A stretch of DNA of 64,000 nucleotides from positions 372,001 to 436,000 of the forward strand of contig CAWBTE010000006.1 of the NCBI GenBank assembly GCA_963791615.1, in the 5' to 3' direction. Source of the DNA: CAILZL01 sp963791615 (GTDB taxonomy: Bacteria > Pseudomonadota > Gammaproteobacteria > Steroidobacterales > Steroidobacteraceae). Under the pieces are notes generated by a model. It was not told where the DNA came from and did no database searches. It was given only the letters and a program-made list of their open reading frames with translations. Positions 55,891 to 64,000 of this stretch are shown here, in pieces. The position numbers were made by a program, and so were the translations under genes. Position 1 is the first letter of the stretch, and the number at the start of each line of letters is the position of its first letter.

Positions 55891-56906
55891 TCTGGAGTTT
55901 CCGTTGCGAATCTTATGGGGCTCGCGCGGGCGCAGTGGGCTGGCTCTGCCCGACCCGGACCTTGTTGTCCGGGAGCGCGGCGCGAAATGTACAGCCAGAT
56001 AGAGGGGCTATCCTGGGAAAGGTTCATCGACGAATGAGGGGTCTTGCCGTTGGGTGGCGAGAGAAACGCCCCCGTGCCAACTATTTTCCGGATCTCGCTG
56101 CCGAGAATGGCATACCCCTCATCGGCGCCCACTTTGACCCAGATTTCTTCAACGCCCTCGACGTGCGCATGAGGTCCACCATAGGACATCGGCGGGAAGT
56201 AGATCGCCGACATGGTGGTGTTGATACCGTTCTGGGGGTTGAACATGCCTTTGGCCATATGTACCCAGTGCGCGCGCCCCGTACCAAACGGTTTGGCAAT
56301 GGTGTCCACCGTCAGGATTTCTTTCGGCGCCGTCATGCCATCGTTATCCAGCCATGAGAGCATGATCATGCTGAGCTGCTGTTCGCCAGTGCTGATAAAG
56401 CGCTGCTTGACGCCAGGCCCCACCAGAATCCCGATGCCATTCTTCAGCTTGAAACTCTTGGTGCCCGGGCCGGAATCGATGGTGCCTTCTCCGCCCTGCA
56501 CATAGTAGAAGTAGATCATTGGCGATTCGTACACGGCGGTCTCGAAGTGGGCCTCCAGCGTTGCCAGGGAGAGGTCGTCGCGATACTGGAGCACCGCGCC
56601 CATCGGGCCCGGATTGTAGGGATCGCCGCGACGCAGCATGGTGCGCGCATTCAAGCCGCCATTGGTGACACGCGTGAAGGCCTTGTAGGGGTCGCCGATG
56701 AAGCGGTCGATATCGACACCACTTGCCTGATTGGAAGGATGTTCGCGCGGCACGCCATCGTTAGGCCGATTCTGTCCGCCTTGCGTTCCGCCCGCTGCGG
56801 GGGTCGCCGGAGCCGCCGGCTGCTGTGCGACACTGAGCGGCGCTGCCGCCATCTGTGCGGCACAAAGCACTGCAACAGTTATCGTTGTCAGAAAAAATTT
56901 CTTCAT
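55887..56906 (-). CDS. Exported bicupin-like protein
   Basis: The protein of about 339 residues has a Sec signal and an Ala/Pro/Gly-rich stretch to residue 60, then two cupin-like parts: one around IYFYYVQGGEGTIDSG and GIGILVGPGVKQRFI, the other around FPPMSYGGPHAHVEGVEEIWVKVG with the metal-binding His pair. ATG 56906 follows GGGGGATAACAACA. The last 25 residues look unnatural. In another frame, ALPDNKVRVGQSQPTAP ends at about 55914, so a further frameshift near 55978 is possible. It is coupled to the PQQ dehydrogenase start. A lyase, isomerase or dioxygenase role cannot be chosen. Confidence 0.75.
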   Translation of the reverse strand: MKKFFLTTITVAVLCAAQMAAAPLSVAQQPAAPATPAAGGTQGGQNRPNDGVPREHPSNQASGVDIDRFIGDPYKAFTRVTNGGLNARTMLRRGDPYNPGPMGAVLQYRDDLSLATLEAHFETAVYESPMIYFYYVQGGEGTIDSGPGTKSFKLKNGIGILVGPGVKQRFISTGEQQLSMIMLSWLDNDGMTAPKEILTVDTIAKPFGTGRAHWVHMAKGMFNPQNGINTTMSAIYFPPMSYGGPHAHVEGVEEIWVKVGADEGYAILGSEIRKIVGTGAFLSPPNGKTPHSSMNLSQDSPSIWLYISRRAPGQQGPGRAEPAHCARASPIRFATETPE

Positions 56907-57212
56907 TGTTGTTATCCCCCTGAATCGCCTAACTGATCCAGCGCTTGATGCTACCAGCAGCGGTTGTAAAGACAAAGGTTCCTGTTAAGCTCTGACGAGT
57001 TAAGGTTTGACAAGTCAATCTTCAAGAACTGCGGTGAGGCGTAAACTTTCATGAGAAAGAACTACTATCAGCGGTTGCAGGGGTGGGATTGTTCGCGGCC
57101 AGTTTTAGCGTTTGTCTGATGATTTCGGACAATTCCACAGTAAGTAAGCAAATCGGATAAATAACCGCCCTTTTCGCCAGAAGCCCGAACATCATTTTTT
57201 AGAGGCGCAACC
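56907..57212. other. Divergent intergenic region
   Basis: About 306 bases lie between the cupin/PQQ operon and the sugar-isomerase gene. The region is AT-richer than the genes and must carry promoters for both. No gene was supported. Confidence 0.4.
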
Positions 57213-58293
57213 ATGGCTAAGAAAATTTCCCGACGCAATCTTTTGACAGGAGCTGTCGCCACCGGATTGGCTGCCGGTTCAGCGACCAGGATTTCCGCTC
57301 AAACACCACAAGCACCCACAATGCCCAAGGCGGCAGGATTGCCTGCTGTATGGGGTCAGGATTTCCTGTATCAGTGGAGCCCGCCTGAGAATGTCAAACG
57401 GGATCTTACCCCGGGCACATCACAGATCAGGCTAAGCAGCCAGAGCACCCCTCGCTTGACCAATGCAGAGGGAATGGATTACGCCACTCACTTCAAGAAT
57501 TTGCGTGCCGGTGGATGGAGTGCCTGCGAGGCGGCATCCAATGTATGGCTCAGCAGGAAGATGTCCGAGTCTGAAGTCAGGGAGACTCAAGGCGCAGTTG
57601 AAGGCAAATGATGTTGTCTTCTATGGACTGCATTGTGCGGGGAATATCATTGCTCCCGATCCGGACGCCGATCGGTGGCAGAGGCACATGATTGATTCCA
57701 TTCATGCCGCGGAAGAGGCGGGCTGCCAGTTGATCCTCACCCACGCGGGCAGCATGTACCCCAACCGGAACACAGCGCATCCCAAGAACTGGAGCCGTGA
57801 AGCGTGGATGAGGACCGTCAATGCACTCAAGCGCATCTGCAGGGATACTGCGGGCAGCAAGATCGAAATCGCCATCGAAGCCGTGAACACCGAGAGCGTC
57901 AACAATCCGTGGGCCCAGAAGCGCCTGCGTGAAGATGTCGGCGATCCGCGGATCACCTGTGGTCTCGACATCACCAACATGGTTGATCCCAGCGTCGCTT
58001 TCCGCATGACTGAAATGATCAACACCACCTTCGATTTGCTCGAGGATCAGATCAGTTACGTTCATGCCAAGGATTTTGCGTGGAATACCATGCTCCCCGG
58101 TCTCAACTGGGCGATGAATGGTACCGGCAACATGGATTACGAAATGTTCCTGGTGCGTTTGAGCAGACTGAAAAGGCCTCCTAACATGCTCGTCGAATTC
58201 CTGACCACCAACGAGGAATATCAGCAGGCTCAACTCAACATTCGGGCGATTGCGGCGAAGGTAGGCGTAAAGATATACGGCTCGCAAGCCTGA
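57213..58293 (+). pseudogene. Tat-exported sugar-phosphate isomerase/epimerase-like TIM barrel, single frameshift near 57581
   Basis: The start ATG 57213 gives KKISRRNLLTGAVATG, a twin-arginine leader. The first frame ends at 57611. The family sequence resumes as RLKAQLKANDVVFYGLH if one G of GGG (57580-57582) is removed. The rest has TIM-barrel AP-endonuclease-2 features: ILTHAGSMY, IAIEAVNTES with a metal Glu, GLDITNMVDP, and YVHAKDFAWN with His/Asp ligands, ending near NMLVEFLTT. Such enzymes isomerise sugars or open lactones. Repaired length is about 360 residues. Export of this fold is common in plant-polymer degraders. Confidence 0.8.
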
Positions 58294-58344
58294 TTTGGCT
58301 GACAAACCTGAGATGTACCTGATAATGAGGATGAGAATAGCCTT

Positions 58345-58851
58345 ATGAAAAGACATATCCTGATGTTGCTTGGGATGGCGTTATTACCGGTGCTTACGAT
58401 GGCTGCCCCTGACTTCAGTGGCTCATGGGTCCGCGACAATGCCAAAAGCGATACGGTTCCGAATTCGATGTATTGGCTGACTCGCGGAGTGGACGCAGGT
58501 GGAGCACGAGGGCCAGGCGCTGCTGAAGTACTCCTGACTGTCAAACAGGATGCCAGGAGCCTGCAGGCAATCCTGGGCCAAGGCGCGTTGCGTGAGTACA
58601 CTCTGGACGGCAAGACCTACTCCAAGGCGACGGATACAGGGATGGCGAAAGCTGCCATCACTGCAACTTGGCAGGGAGATACGTTGGTTATTGCGACCAC
58701 CCAGCCATATGGCGGAATGCCTGGAAATTCCACACTTCAGGTCAACGAAGTGTGGTCGCTCTCGCCGGACGGAAAAGTACTGACCATCACCACATCGCGT
58801 GACGTGCCTGCGGCAAAACAGGCCTTCAAAGAGCTTTACAACCGCAAGTAG
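58345..58851 (+). CDS. Small exported protein of unknown function
   Basis: The 168-residue protein has a signal peptide to TMAAP, then DFSGSWVRDNAKSD, a GGARGPGAAEVLLTVKQD stretch, ALREYTLDGKTY, ATWQGDTLVIATTQP and LQVNEVWSLSPDGKVLTITTSRD. The repeating strands with GSWxxDxxKS and WxGDxLVI patterns suggest a lipocalin-like beta-barrel as found in many uncharacterised exported proteins. It follows the isomerase-like gene by about 50 bases on the same strand, then a hairpin. No function is assigned. Confidence 0.7.
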   Translation: MKRHILMLLGMALLPVLTMAAPDFSGSWVRDNAKSDTVPNSMYWLTRGVDAGGARGPGAAEVLLTVKQDARSLQAILGQGALREYTLDGKTYSKATDTGMAKAAITATWQGDTLVIATTQPYGGMPGNSTLQVNEVWSLSPDGKVLTITTSRDVPAAKQAFKELYNRK

Positions 58852-58896
58852 GCGGCTCAGTCGTTGCGGTTACTAGGATATGTTAACACTTATGAG

Positions 58897-58916
58897 GCCT
58901 GGTGGATTCACCAGGC
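58897..58916. terminator. Short bidirectional hairpin
   Basis: GCCTGGTG (58897-58904) and CACCAGGC (58909-58916) flank a GATT loop, between convergent genes ending at 58851 and 58940. The stem is perfect and GC-rich. Confidence 0.7.
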
Positions 58917-58939
58917 TATTACTTGCCGATCCGGAATAA

Positions 58940-59956
58940 CTACACCGGTTCGCGCGCGAAAAACCGATATCGTATCGACCACCGCCCCGTCTTTCCAGGC
59001 GGTATGACCAGGTGCACGTACGCCTCCGGGCAGATTGTCTTCGGATTGGACCAGAACATGATTCTCGTAATGGGCTGGTCGCCGATCTGTTCCACTCCGA
59101 CGCCGGTCCTGGTGTTTTCAACCACGAAACGGAAGTCTGCCGCCTTGTCGGAAAACCCGGTGATATTACCGGCTGCGGTTTGCCCATCGGCGAGTTCGCG
59201 GTCATAGACGATCTGGTTGCCCTCGATCCGCGCGCCGTTCTGAAACGGCTTGTCCGCTATCGGAGTGAACGGGAACCGCAGCGTCATGTCGGGACCGGTG
59301 CGGGTACCGTCGATGACAAAGAAGTCGTGGTTGTAAACCTGGATATCGATGGGCTCCTTCCCGGTGTTCTTCATCTGATGTTGAATGACCAGCACCGGTT
59401 CTTTTGGCTCAAGCATCAGCTTCTTTTCGTAGACGTACGCGATGCCCAGCGGCGAGTTCAGGACGTGACGAAAGGTGACGCCGCGCTTCTCTGACCGCAC
59501 GGTCCACTTGCCGCTGTCGACGATGGGATAGACCGCATTGAATCTGTAGCTCTGCTGATCGACCCGGCGCAGCACACCCACTCCCGGCTTGACGAACAGT
59601 TCGCCCGGCTTGGCCTGGTCGTAGCCCAGCGGGGTTCGTCCATCAGCGCCGTTGAATTCCTCGACCGGGCCGGTAATGGAGTTAGCCGAGCGCGCATTCC
59701 ACTCGCCAAAATAATGGTGTCCCTTGTAGGTGAGGCACCAGACCACGCCAGACCAGTCGAAGCGCGTGCCGCGATAGAAGCCGTTTTGAGCGTCTGGTAG
59801 CAGTACTACAGCGTCAACCGAGCCGTTGGTGATCGTCGCACGCGGCACGCTGGCGGGTTCCAGCGGAGGGCAGGTCTCCGCCCGGGCTGCCGAAGTTGCG
59901 AACAGGGCAATCAGCGCGAGGCCATGCAGAAGCTGTCGGTGGGGTGAAAGCAGCAT
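58940..59956 (-). CDS. Exported protein of unknown function, epimerase-like beta-sandwich
   Basis: The protein of about 338 residues has a signal peptide ending at ARAETC and no domain that I can name. Notable strands are GFYRGTRFDWSGVV, KGHHYFGEW, ELFVKPGVGVLRR, LVIQHQMKNTGKEPIDIQVYNH (with a His) and a C-terminal RWSIRYRFFARE. The overall layout, with aromatic-rich strands and the NTGKEPI phrase, recalls aldose-1-epimerase-like carbohydrate-binding beta-sandwiches, but catalytic His residues are not certain. ATG 59956 follows GGAGAATCTCG; the frame opens at 60022. Cys residues are few. Confidence 0.7.
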   Translation of the reverse strand: MLLSPHRQLLHGLALIALFATSAARAETCPPLEPASVPRATITNGSVDAVVLLPDAQNGFYRGTRFDWSGVVWCLTYKGHHYFGEWNARSANSITGPVEEFNGADGRTPLGYDQAKPGELFVKPGVGVLRRVDQQSYRFNAVYPIVDSGKWTVRSEKRGVTFRHVLNSPLGIAYVYEKKLMLEPKEPVLVIQHQMKNTGKEPIDIQVYNHDFFVIDGTRTGPDMTLRFPFTPIADKPFQNGARIEGNQIVYDRELADGQTAAGNITGFSDKAADFRFVVENTRTGVGVEQIGDQPITRIMFWSNPKTICPEAYVHLVIPPGKTGRWSIRYRFFAREPV

Positions 59957-60220
59957 CGAGATTCTCCTTCCCATTGGCAGGCGGATAGTTATAACCGGAA
60001 TCGTCCACGATGAGCAGCACAAATCAATTTGCGTACTGAGAGACTCGTCTGCCTGAGGTTTGGCGACCCAGTAGTCCTCCCCTTTTTACGGTCGGAGGCA
60101 TCATCGTATCGATGCTCGAGACGAAGTGTATGAACAGCGCGTTGATCTTGCGGACAGGAAGAATCATCATCGCACGACGATATCGGATAACAACACCCCT
60201 AACCCCTAGCGTGGTCCTGC

Positions 60221-61525
60221 ATGAAACGCCTTATCGCCATGATCCCTTTGCTGTTCGCGCTTTCGTCCGCGTTCGGCCAGAACGCATTGCGTGTGGGTGC
60301 TGCCCGCATTGATATCACCCCGGCCAACGCCAGCGGCTTGAAAAATGTCTGGGGCAACGAATTCAAAGGCGTTCACGATCACATCTACATCCGCGCGATT
60401 GTCATCGACAATGGCGCCACCAGCGCTGCACTGATCTCACTGGATACCAGCTCCACTCCAGACACCCTGCCCTTGCGGCAACGAATGCAGAAGGAATTCA
60501 ACATTCCGGCGCAGAACATCATGATTACCGCAACTCACGGTCACAACGCTCCGGTTTTTGGCATGGGCCCCGCCGTGCAAGCCCGCCAGCTTGGCGCGCA
60601 GGCCGAACCGTTCTATGCCAAAGCCGAACAAGCCCTGTTCGATGCTGTACGCAAAGCCAAGGGCAGTCTGCAACCTGCCAGGATGGGTCTCGCCGTTGGT
60701 CATGCTGACATCAACATCAATCGCGACGAGTTTGTCGGTGACCGCTGGAAGACGGGCCGCAATCCAACCCGCCCCTCGGACAAAACAGTCTGGGTGCTGC
60801 GCTTCGACACGTTGGCGGGTGAACCGCTGGCCTTCTTTGTCAATTTCGGCGTACATGGCCTGATGCTGGGACCGGACAACGACCTGATCACCGGTGATCT
60901 TCCCGGTTCGACGTCGCGCTTCATCGAGTCCTATTACCAGGACAAAGTCGTGGCACTGTGGACCTCCGGCCCCGGCGGCGACCAGAACCCGATTTTCTCG
61001 TCCTGGGATCTGGACGATGTACTCACTCACAAGATTCGCGAGCCGGGAGAGCAAGGCTTTCAGCTTTCCGACGTGTTGGGTCGGGTTCTTGCCGAAGAAG
61101 CCATTCGCGCTTCGAACTCCGCCAGCTTTGTAACCACCGCGCGCATCTGGTCCGAGGAGAAACTCAGCTACTGTCCTGGCCGCCAACGCGATCCACAGGC
61201 ACCGGCCGATGTCATTCGCTTCATTGATGCTGACCCGCGACCCATGCGCCTTGGCTTGCTCATGCTCAACAACATTGCACTGGCGGGATTCGCCGGTGAA
61301 GTCGTCACCAATATCTATACTCACCTCAGGCAGAAATCGCCCCTGATGAACACTATTCTGGTGACGATGAGCAACGGCCGCGTCAGTTACATCGTCGATG
61401 ACGCCGGCTATGACACGTTGACATTTGAAAACCGCGCTTCATCACTCAAACCCGGTTGCGGTGAAAAAACCATCGTTGACGGCTTCTCCGGGATGATCGA
61501 GCGTGGGCTCAAGCAACCAGATTAG
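60221..61525 (+). CDS. Exported neutral ceramidase-like protein lacking the family nucleophile
   Basis: The 434-residue protein has a signal peptide to AFGQN and the N-terminal region of neutral/alkaline ceramidase: ARIDITPANASG, LISLDTSSTP, and ITATHGHNAP with metal His residues. The motif that normally holds the nucleophilic Ser (GDVSPN in true ceramidases) here reads GPGGDQNPIF, with Gln in place of Ser. So amidase activity of the classical kind is doubtful; a different hydrolysis is possible. The length is shorter than true ceramidases (about 650) because the C-terminal domain is missing. Its stop codon overlaps the second copy of the 18-bp repeat. Confidence 0.8.
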   Translation: MKRLIAMIPLLFALSSAFGQNALRVGAARIDITPANASGLKNVWGNEFKGVHDHIYIRAIVIDNGATSAALISLDTSSTPDTLPLRQRMQKEFNIPAQNIMITATHGHNAPVFGMGPAVQARQLGAQAEPFYAKAEQALFDAVRKAKGSLQPARMGLAVGHADININRDEFVGDRWKTGRNPTRPSDKTVWVLRFDTLAGEPLAFFVNFGVHGLMLGPDNDLITGDLPGSTSRFIESYYQDKVVALWTSGPGGDQNPIFSSWDLDDVLTHKIREPGEQGFQLSDVLGRVLAEEAIRASNSASFVTTARIWSEEKLSYCPGRQRDPQAPADVIRFIDADPRPMRLGLLMLNNIALAGFAGEVVTNIYTHLRQKSPLMNTILVTMSNGRVSYIVDDAGYDTLTFENRASSLKPGCGEKTIVDGFSGMIERGLKQPD

Positions 61526-61539
61526 GGCCTGTTATCACT
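61522..61539. repeat. 18-bp repeat, copy 2 (TTAGGGCCTGTTATCACT)
   Basis: This copy matches 5944-5961 in 17 of 18 bases. It covers the stop codon of the ceramidase-like gene, and the lactonase remnant begins directly after it without a start codon, so it marks a likely insertion or deletion boundary. Confidence 0.5.
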
Positions 61540-61540
61540 C

Positions 61541-61830
61541 TGGCCACCCATCCCAACGGACGTTATATGTATGTCGTCAACGAAGACGTTACAGGGCAGA
61601 ACGCCGTGCCATCGGAGCATCGATGCCACGGGTAAGTGGCTTTCGTCGCCATTCCCGCCGGCTATGGTCCCCGAAATCTGGTCTACTCGAAGGATGCGCA
61701 CCGCGCCTGATCTGATGACCGAGCTCAACCCAGCGGTCATTACGCTGCGCTGGAACGCCGAGCGAGGTACGCTGCTCCAGTTGGCGGTGACGCCCGCGCT
61801 ACATTGGTCCAAATTATCAGCACATCGGGG
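61541..61830 (+). pseudogene. Remnant of lactonase-family propeller gene
   Basis: Translated pieces in different frames match lactonase propeller repeats: LATHPNGRYMYVVNEDVTG, then SIDATGKW, VAIPAGYGPRNLVYSKDAH and AVITLRWNAERGTL. There is no start codon, the first blades are missing, and at least two frame changes occur within 290 bases. It is therefore a decayed fragment of a gene like the one at 819-1958. The 5' end coincides with the 18-bp repeat. Confidence 0.65.
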
Positions 61831-61841
61831 CAGAGAAATTT

Positions 61842-63190
61842 ATGAACTCACGACGCAACTTGATAAAGACGATCGCAGGCGGAGCGGTGGCAGTCGCACT
61901 CACCCAACGTGAGGCCGTGGCACAAACGCAGGTCGACCGATCCGCAAGGGGCATGCCCACACCGAAGATCAAGGATGTGCAGGTCATCGGCGTACAGCCG
62001 GACAACGTGCGCTTGATCGTGGTCAAGATCGTCACGGATCAGGATGGCCTGTACGGCTATGGCTGCGCGACGTTCACGCAACGCGCCGAACTCGTGGTGG
62101 TCGCTGTTGAAAAATATCTGAAGCCATTCCTGATCGGTCGTCCCACTGATCGCATCGATGACCTGTGGCAGGCCATGTACAACAGCTCGTACTGGCGCAA
62201 TGGTCCGGTGCTGAACAACGCCATCAGTGGTGTGGATCAGGCGTTGTGGGACATCAAAGGTCGGCAGGCGAACATGCCCGTTTACCAATTGCTCGGCGGC
62301 AAGTGTCGCGAGGCAGTTGATCTCTATACGGGCGTCAGTGGTAACAGCGTGGCCCAGGTCATCGAAAGCATTCGCAAAGCCCAGGCCGCAGGCTACCGTT
62401 ATTTCCGGTTCAGTCATGAATGGCAGCATCGGCGGGGACATTGACGATTCCGGGGCTGGCCGGCCTGCAACTGTTTTGCACTCCGCACCGGCGTTCGACC
62501 GGAACAAGTACATTCGCGGCATCCTGGATACCTTCGAAGGCGCTCGCAAGGAACTGGGTGATGAAGTCGAACTACTGAACGACGTACACGAGAAGATCAC
62601 GCCGACCCAGGCCTTGCAGTTGTGTCGTGATGCCGAGCAGTACCGCCCGTTCTTCATCGAAGATCCGTTGTCGCCTGAAGATCTTGCCTACTACCGCATC
62701 ATCCGTCAGCAGTGCTCCACGCCGATTGCGATGGGCGAGCTGTTCAACAGCCCGCATGAGTGGACGCCGCTCATTACTGAGCGTCTGATCGACTACATTC
62801 GCGTGCACGTCTCGCAAGCCGGTGGCGTAACGCCCTGCCGCAAGATTGCAACGTTGGCAGAAATGCATGGTGTGCGCACGGCCTGGCATGGCCCCGGCGA
62901 CGTCTCGCCTGTCGGCCACTGCGCCAACATCACGCTGTCCATTGCTGCCTACAATTTCGGTATTCAGGAGGTACGGGATTTCAGTGCAGCAACCCGGGAA
63001 ATTTTCAAGGGTTGCCCTGAAGTCAGGAACGGCTACGGCTATGTAAACGAAGCGCCGGGTTGGGGTGTCGAGGTCGACGAACAGGGCTGCGACCAAGTAT
63101 CCCTTCAAGCGCGACAACACCGAACGCGGCAAGCTGAATTATGGCTGGGGCGAGCTGCGTCTTCCGGACGGCACGTTGATCAAGCAGTAA
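61842..63190 (+). pseudogene. ManD/RspA-type enolase-superfamily dehydratase, Tat-exported, two frameshifts
   Basis: A Tat-like leader (MNSRRNLIKTIAGG) is followed by the mandelate-racemase-type N-domain (GYGCATFTQRAELVV, YWRNGPVLNNAISGVD, MPVYQLLGGKCR). The frame breaks near 62400 and again at the GGG 63084-63086. The middle frame has the barrel residues ELLNDVHEKITP, FFIEDPLSPED, MGELFNSPHEW and GPGDVSPVGHC. The true end is KLNYGWGELRLPDGTLIKQ. This matches D-mannonate dehydratase/RspA proteins of about 400-450 residues. An exported form is unusual. It would make 2-keto-3-deoxygluconate, the substrate of the PfkB kinase at 47.3 kb. Confidence 0.82.
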
Positions 63191-63212
63191 AACCGCAGGT
63201 TGGTTAACTCAT

Positions 63213-64000
63213 TCACTTCCACAACAGACCGGTGCGACCCATGCCGCGTCGCCTGCCCCACATGTCGTAGTACATCACCGCGCCGGAGATAGAGAGGAAT
63301 ATCAGCGACAGGCCGGCGAACAGATCCATCCAGCGACCCGTGAGCCCGATGAAATCACCACGATGCACCTGCTTGGCAATCTGGTGCGCCTGCCAGCCGA
63401 ACGGAAAGCCCGAGACCGGATAGCCCGGTTCGGTCTGGCTGGCCTTGCGGCCAGTGGTCGCATTGAACACCAACTGCTGCGCTTCTTCAGCGCCAGTAAT
63501 GATGACCCCTTGTGGCATGCCGCCATAGGTGCGCAATCGCACCACTCTGACAGGCATGTCTGGCATGGTGGCTCTGTAAGCAGACAACGTCGTGTTCGCC
63601 ATGGCGGGCAACTCAGCATCGCGCAGCGGCGAAATGGGATTAGCGGGCGGTTCGCCACGATGATTGGCCCGGTAGATGCTGACGCCCAGCGATTCCACAG
63701 CAAGCCAGGTACCACTCAGCGCGACTACCATCAGGAACACTGCGGCGATCACTGAAATCCAGCGGTGCAGCGTGCGCCACCAGCCACCGGCAACCCAGAA
63801 CAGTCCGGATCGTTTCGAGCGCGTGCGAGCGGACACCAGCTGGAAGTACATAACCAGACCGGTGACGGTCATCACGCACAGTGATACGCCCACCAGGACA
63901 TTGATCCACAGGCTCCAGTCACCAAAGGTCGTCATGCGATGCAGCGACTTGACCGCGTTGCGCTGCGAATCCGGCCGCTGCGATTCGACTGGCACAACAA
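63213..64000 (-). CDS. PepSY-associated inner-membrane protein, N-terminus beyond the window
   Basis: The C-terminal 260 or so residues of a PepSY-TM-type protein are present: a helix around INVLVGVSLCVMTVTGLVMYF, WWRTLHRWISVIAAVFLMVVALSGT with a conserved His, a periplasmic PepSY-like segment (VRVVRLRTYGGMPQGVII), HQIAKQVHRGDF and a last helix. The frame remains open to the window edge, so the 5' end is missing. Such proteins are linked to ferric-siderophore uptake or reduction. It is convergent with the ManD-like gene with a gap of about 20 bases. Confidence 0.8.
   Translation of the reverse strand, partial: VVPVESQRPDSQRNAVKSLHRMTTFGDWSLWINVLVGVSLCVMTVTGLVMYFQLVSARTRSKRSGLFWVAGGWWRTLHRWISVIAAVFLMVVALSGTWLAVESLGVSIYRANHRGEPPANPISPLRDAELPAMANTTLSAYRATMPDMPVRVVRLRTYGGMPQGVIITGAEEAQQLVFNATTGRKASQTEPGYPVSGFPFGWQAHQIAKQVHRGDFIGLTGRWMDLFAGLSLIFLSISGAVMYYDMWGRRRGMGRTGLLWK

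Noticed and set aside
60221..61525. Plain neutral ceramidase annotation
   Set aside because: The nucleophilic Ser motif is absent and the protein is much shorter than true ceramidases.
1..64000. CRISPR arrays, tRNA or rRNA genes, prophage or conjugation genes
   Set aside because: No regularly spaced repeats, no tRNA-like clover sequences, no rRNA segments and no integrase, capsid or transfer genes were seen on reading through.

Overview
The window reads as a high-GC, Gram-negative proteobacterial chromosome. It has TonB-dependent receptors, an ECF sigma/FecR pair, many Tat and Sec exported enzymes, a HiPIP, c-type haem motifs and a PQQ dehydrogenase. The mix of Lig-type aromatic catabolism, DUF6152/DUF6644 proteins and propeller lipoproteins suggests a free-living degrader of plant-derived compounds, perhaps a Steroidobacteraceae-like gammaproteobacterium or a sphingomonad. 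That placement is inference. No rRNA, tRNA, CRISPR array or complete transposase gene was seen.

Layout. 0-6 kb: end of a FecI/FecR pair, a secreted lactonase, a frameshifted type-B carboxylesterase and a PD40 propeller protein, followed by a MITE-like element at 6.06-6.20 kb. 6-20.5 kb: an aromatic-acid cluster. It holds a Tat-exported NMT1-type binding protein, a LigB-like extradiol dioxygenase, an MFS transporter, a LysR regulator with two tandem HTH domains, and a long minus-strand operon (LigJ-type hydratase, HpcH aldolase, amidohydrolase, ABC ATPase, permease, Pht5-like protein, TPP enzyme). A second Pht5-like gene is divergent. 20.7-34.6 kb: an exported alpha/beta hydrolase and amidohydrolase, a LigM/DesA-like O-demethylase, two TonB receptors, a TetR regulator, a metallo-beta-lactamase-fold protein, a GlcG-like protein and a DUF6152 pair.

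34.6-39.8 kb: a minus-strand periplasmic module (DUF6152, DUF6644 membrane protein, Tat amidohydrolase, HiPIP, lipoprotein with carboxypeptidase-regulatory, CxxCH and propeller parts). Two of its genes share a leader sequence. 41-43.5 kb: an AT-richer defence patch with a BrnT/BrnA toxin-antitoxin pair, a palindromic operator and an AIPR-type anti-phage gene. 43.7-52.1 kb: sugar-acid catabolism (2-hydroxyacid dehydrogenase, two MFS carriers, PfkB-type KDG kinase, RraA-type aldolase, DgoK, DgoA). 52.1-64 kb: periplasmic oxidation genes (SMP-30 lactonase, PQQ quinohaemoprotein, cupin), a Tat-exported sugar isomerase-like protein, a ceramidase-like protein, a decayed lactonase, a ManD/RspA-like dehydratase and a PepSY-type membrane protein cut by the window edge.

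Functionally, esterases and an O-demethylase could release methoxylated aromatic acids, the LigB/LigJ branch would cleave and hydrate them, and the aldolases would return pyruvate-level products. The sugar-acid genes would handle the uronate/aldonate part of plant polymers. A striking feature is the number of single-frameshift genes (about ten, mostly beyond 34 kb). Each can be repaired by about one base at a short run, so sequencing or assembly error is at least as likely as real decay.
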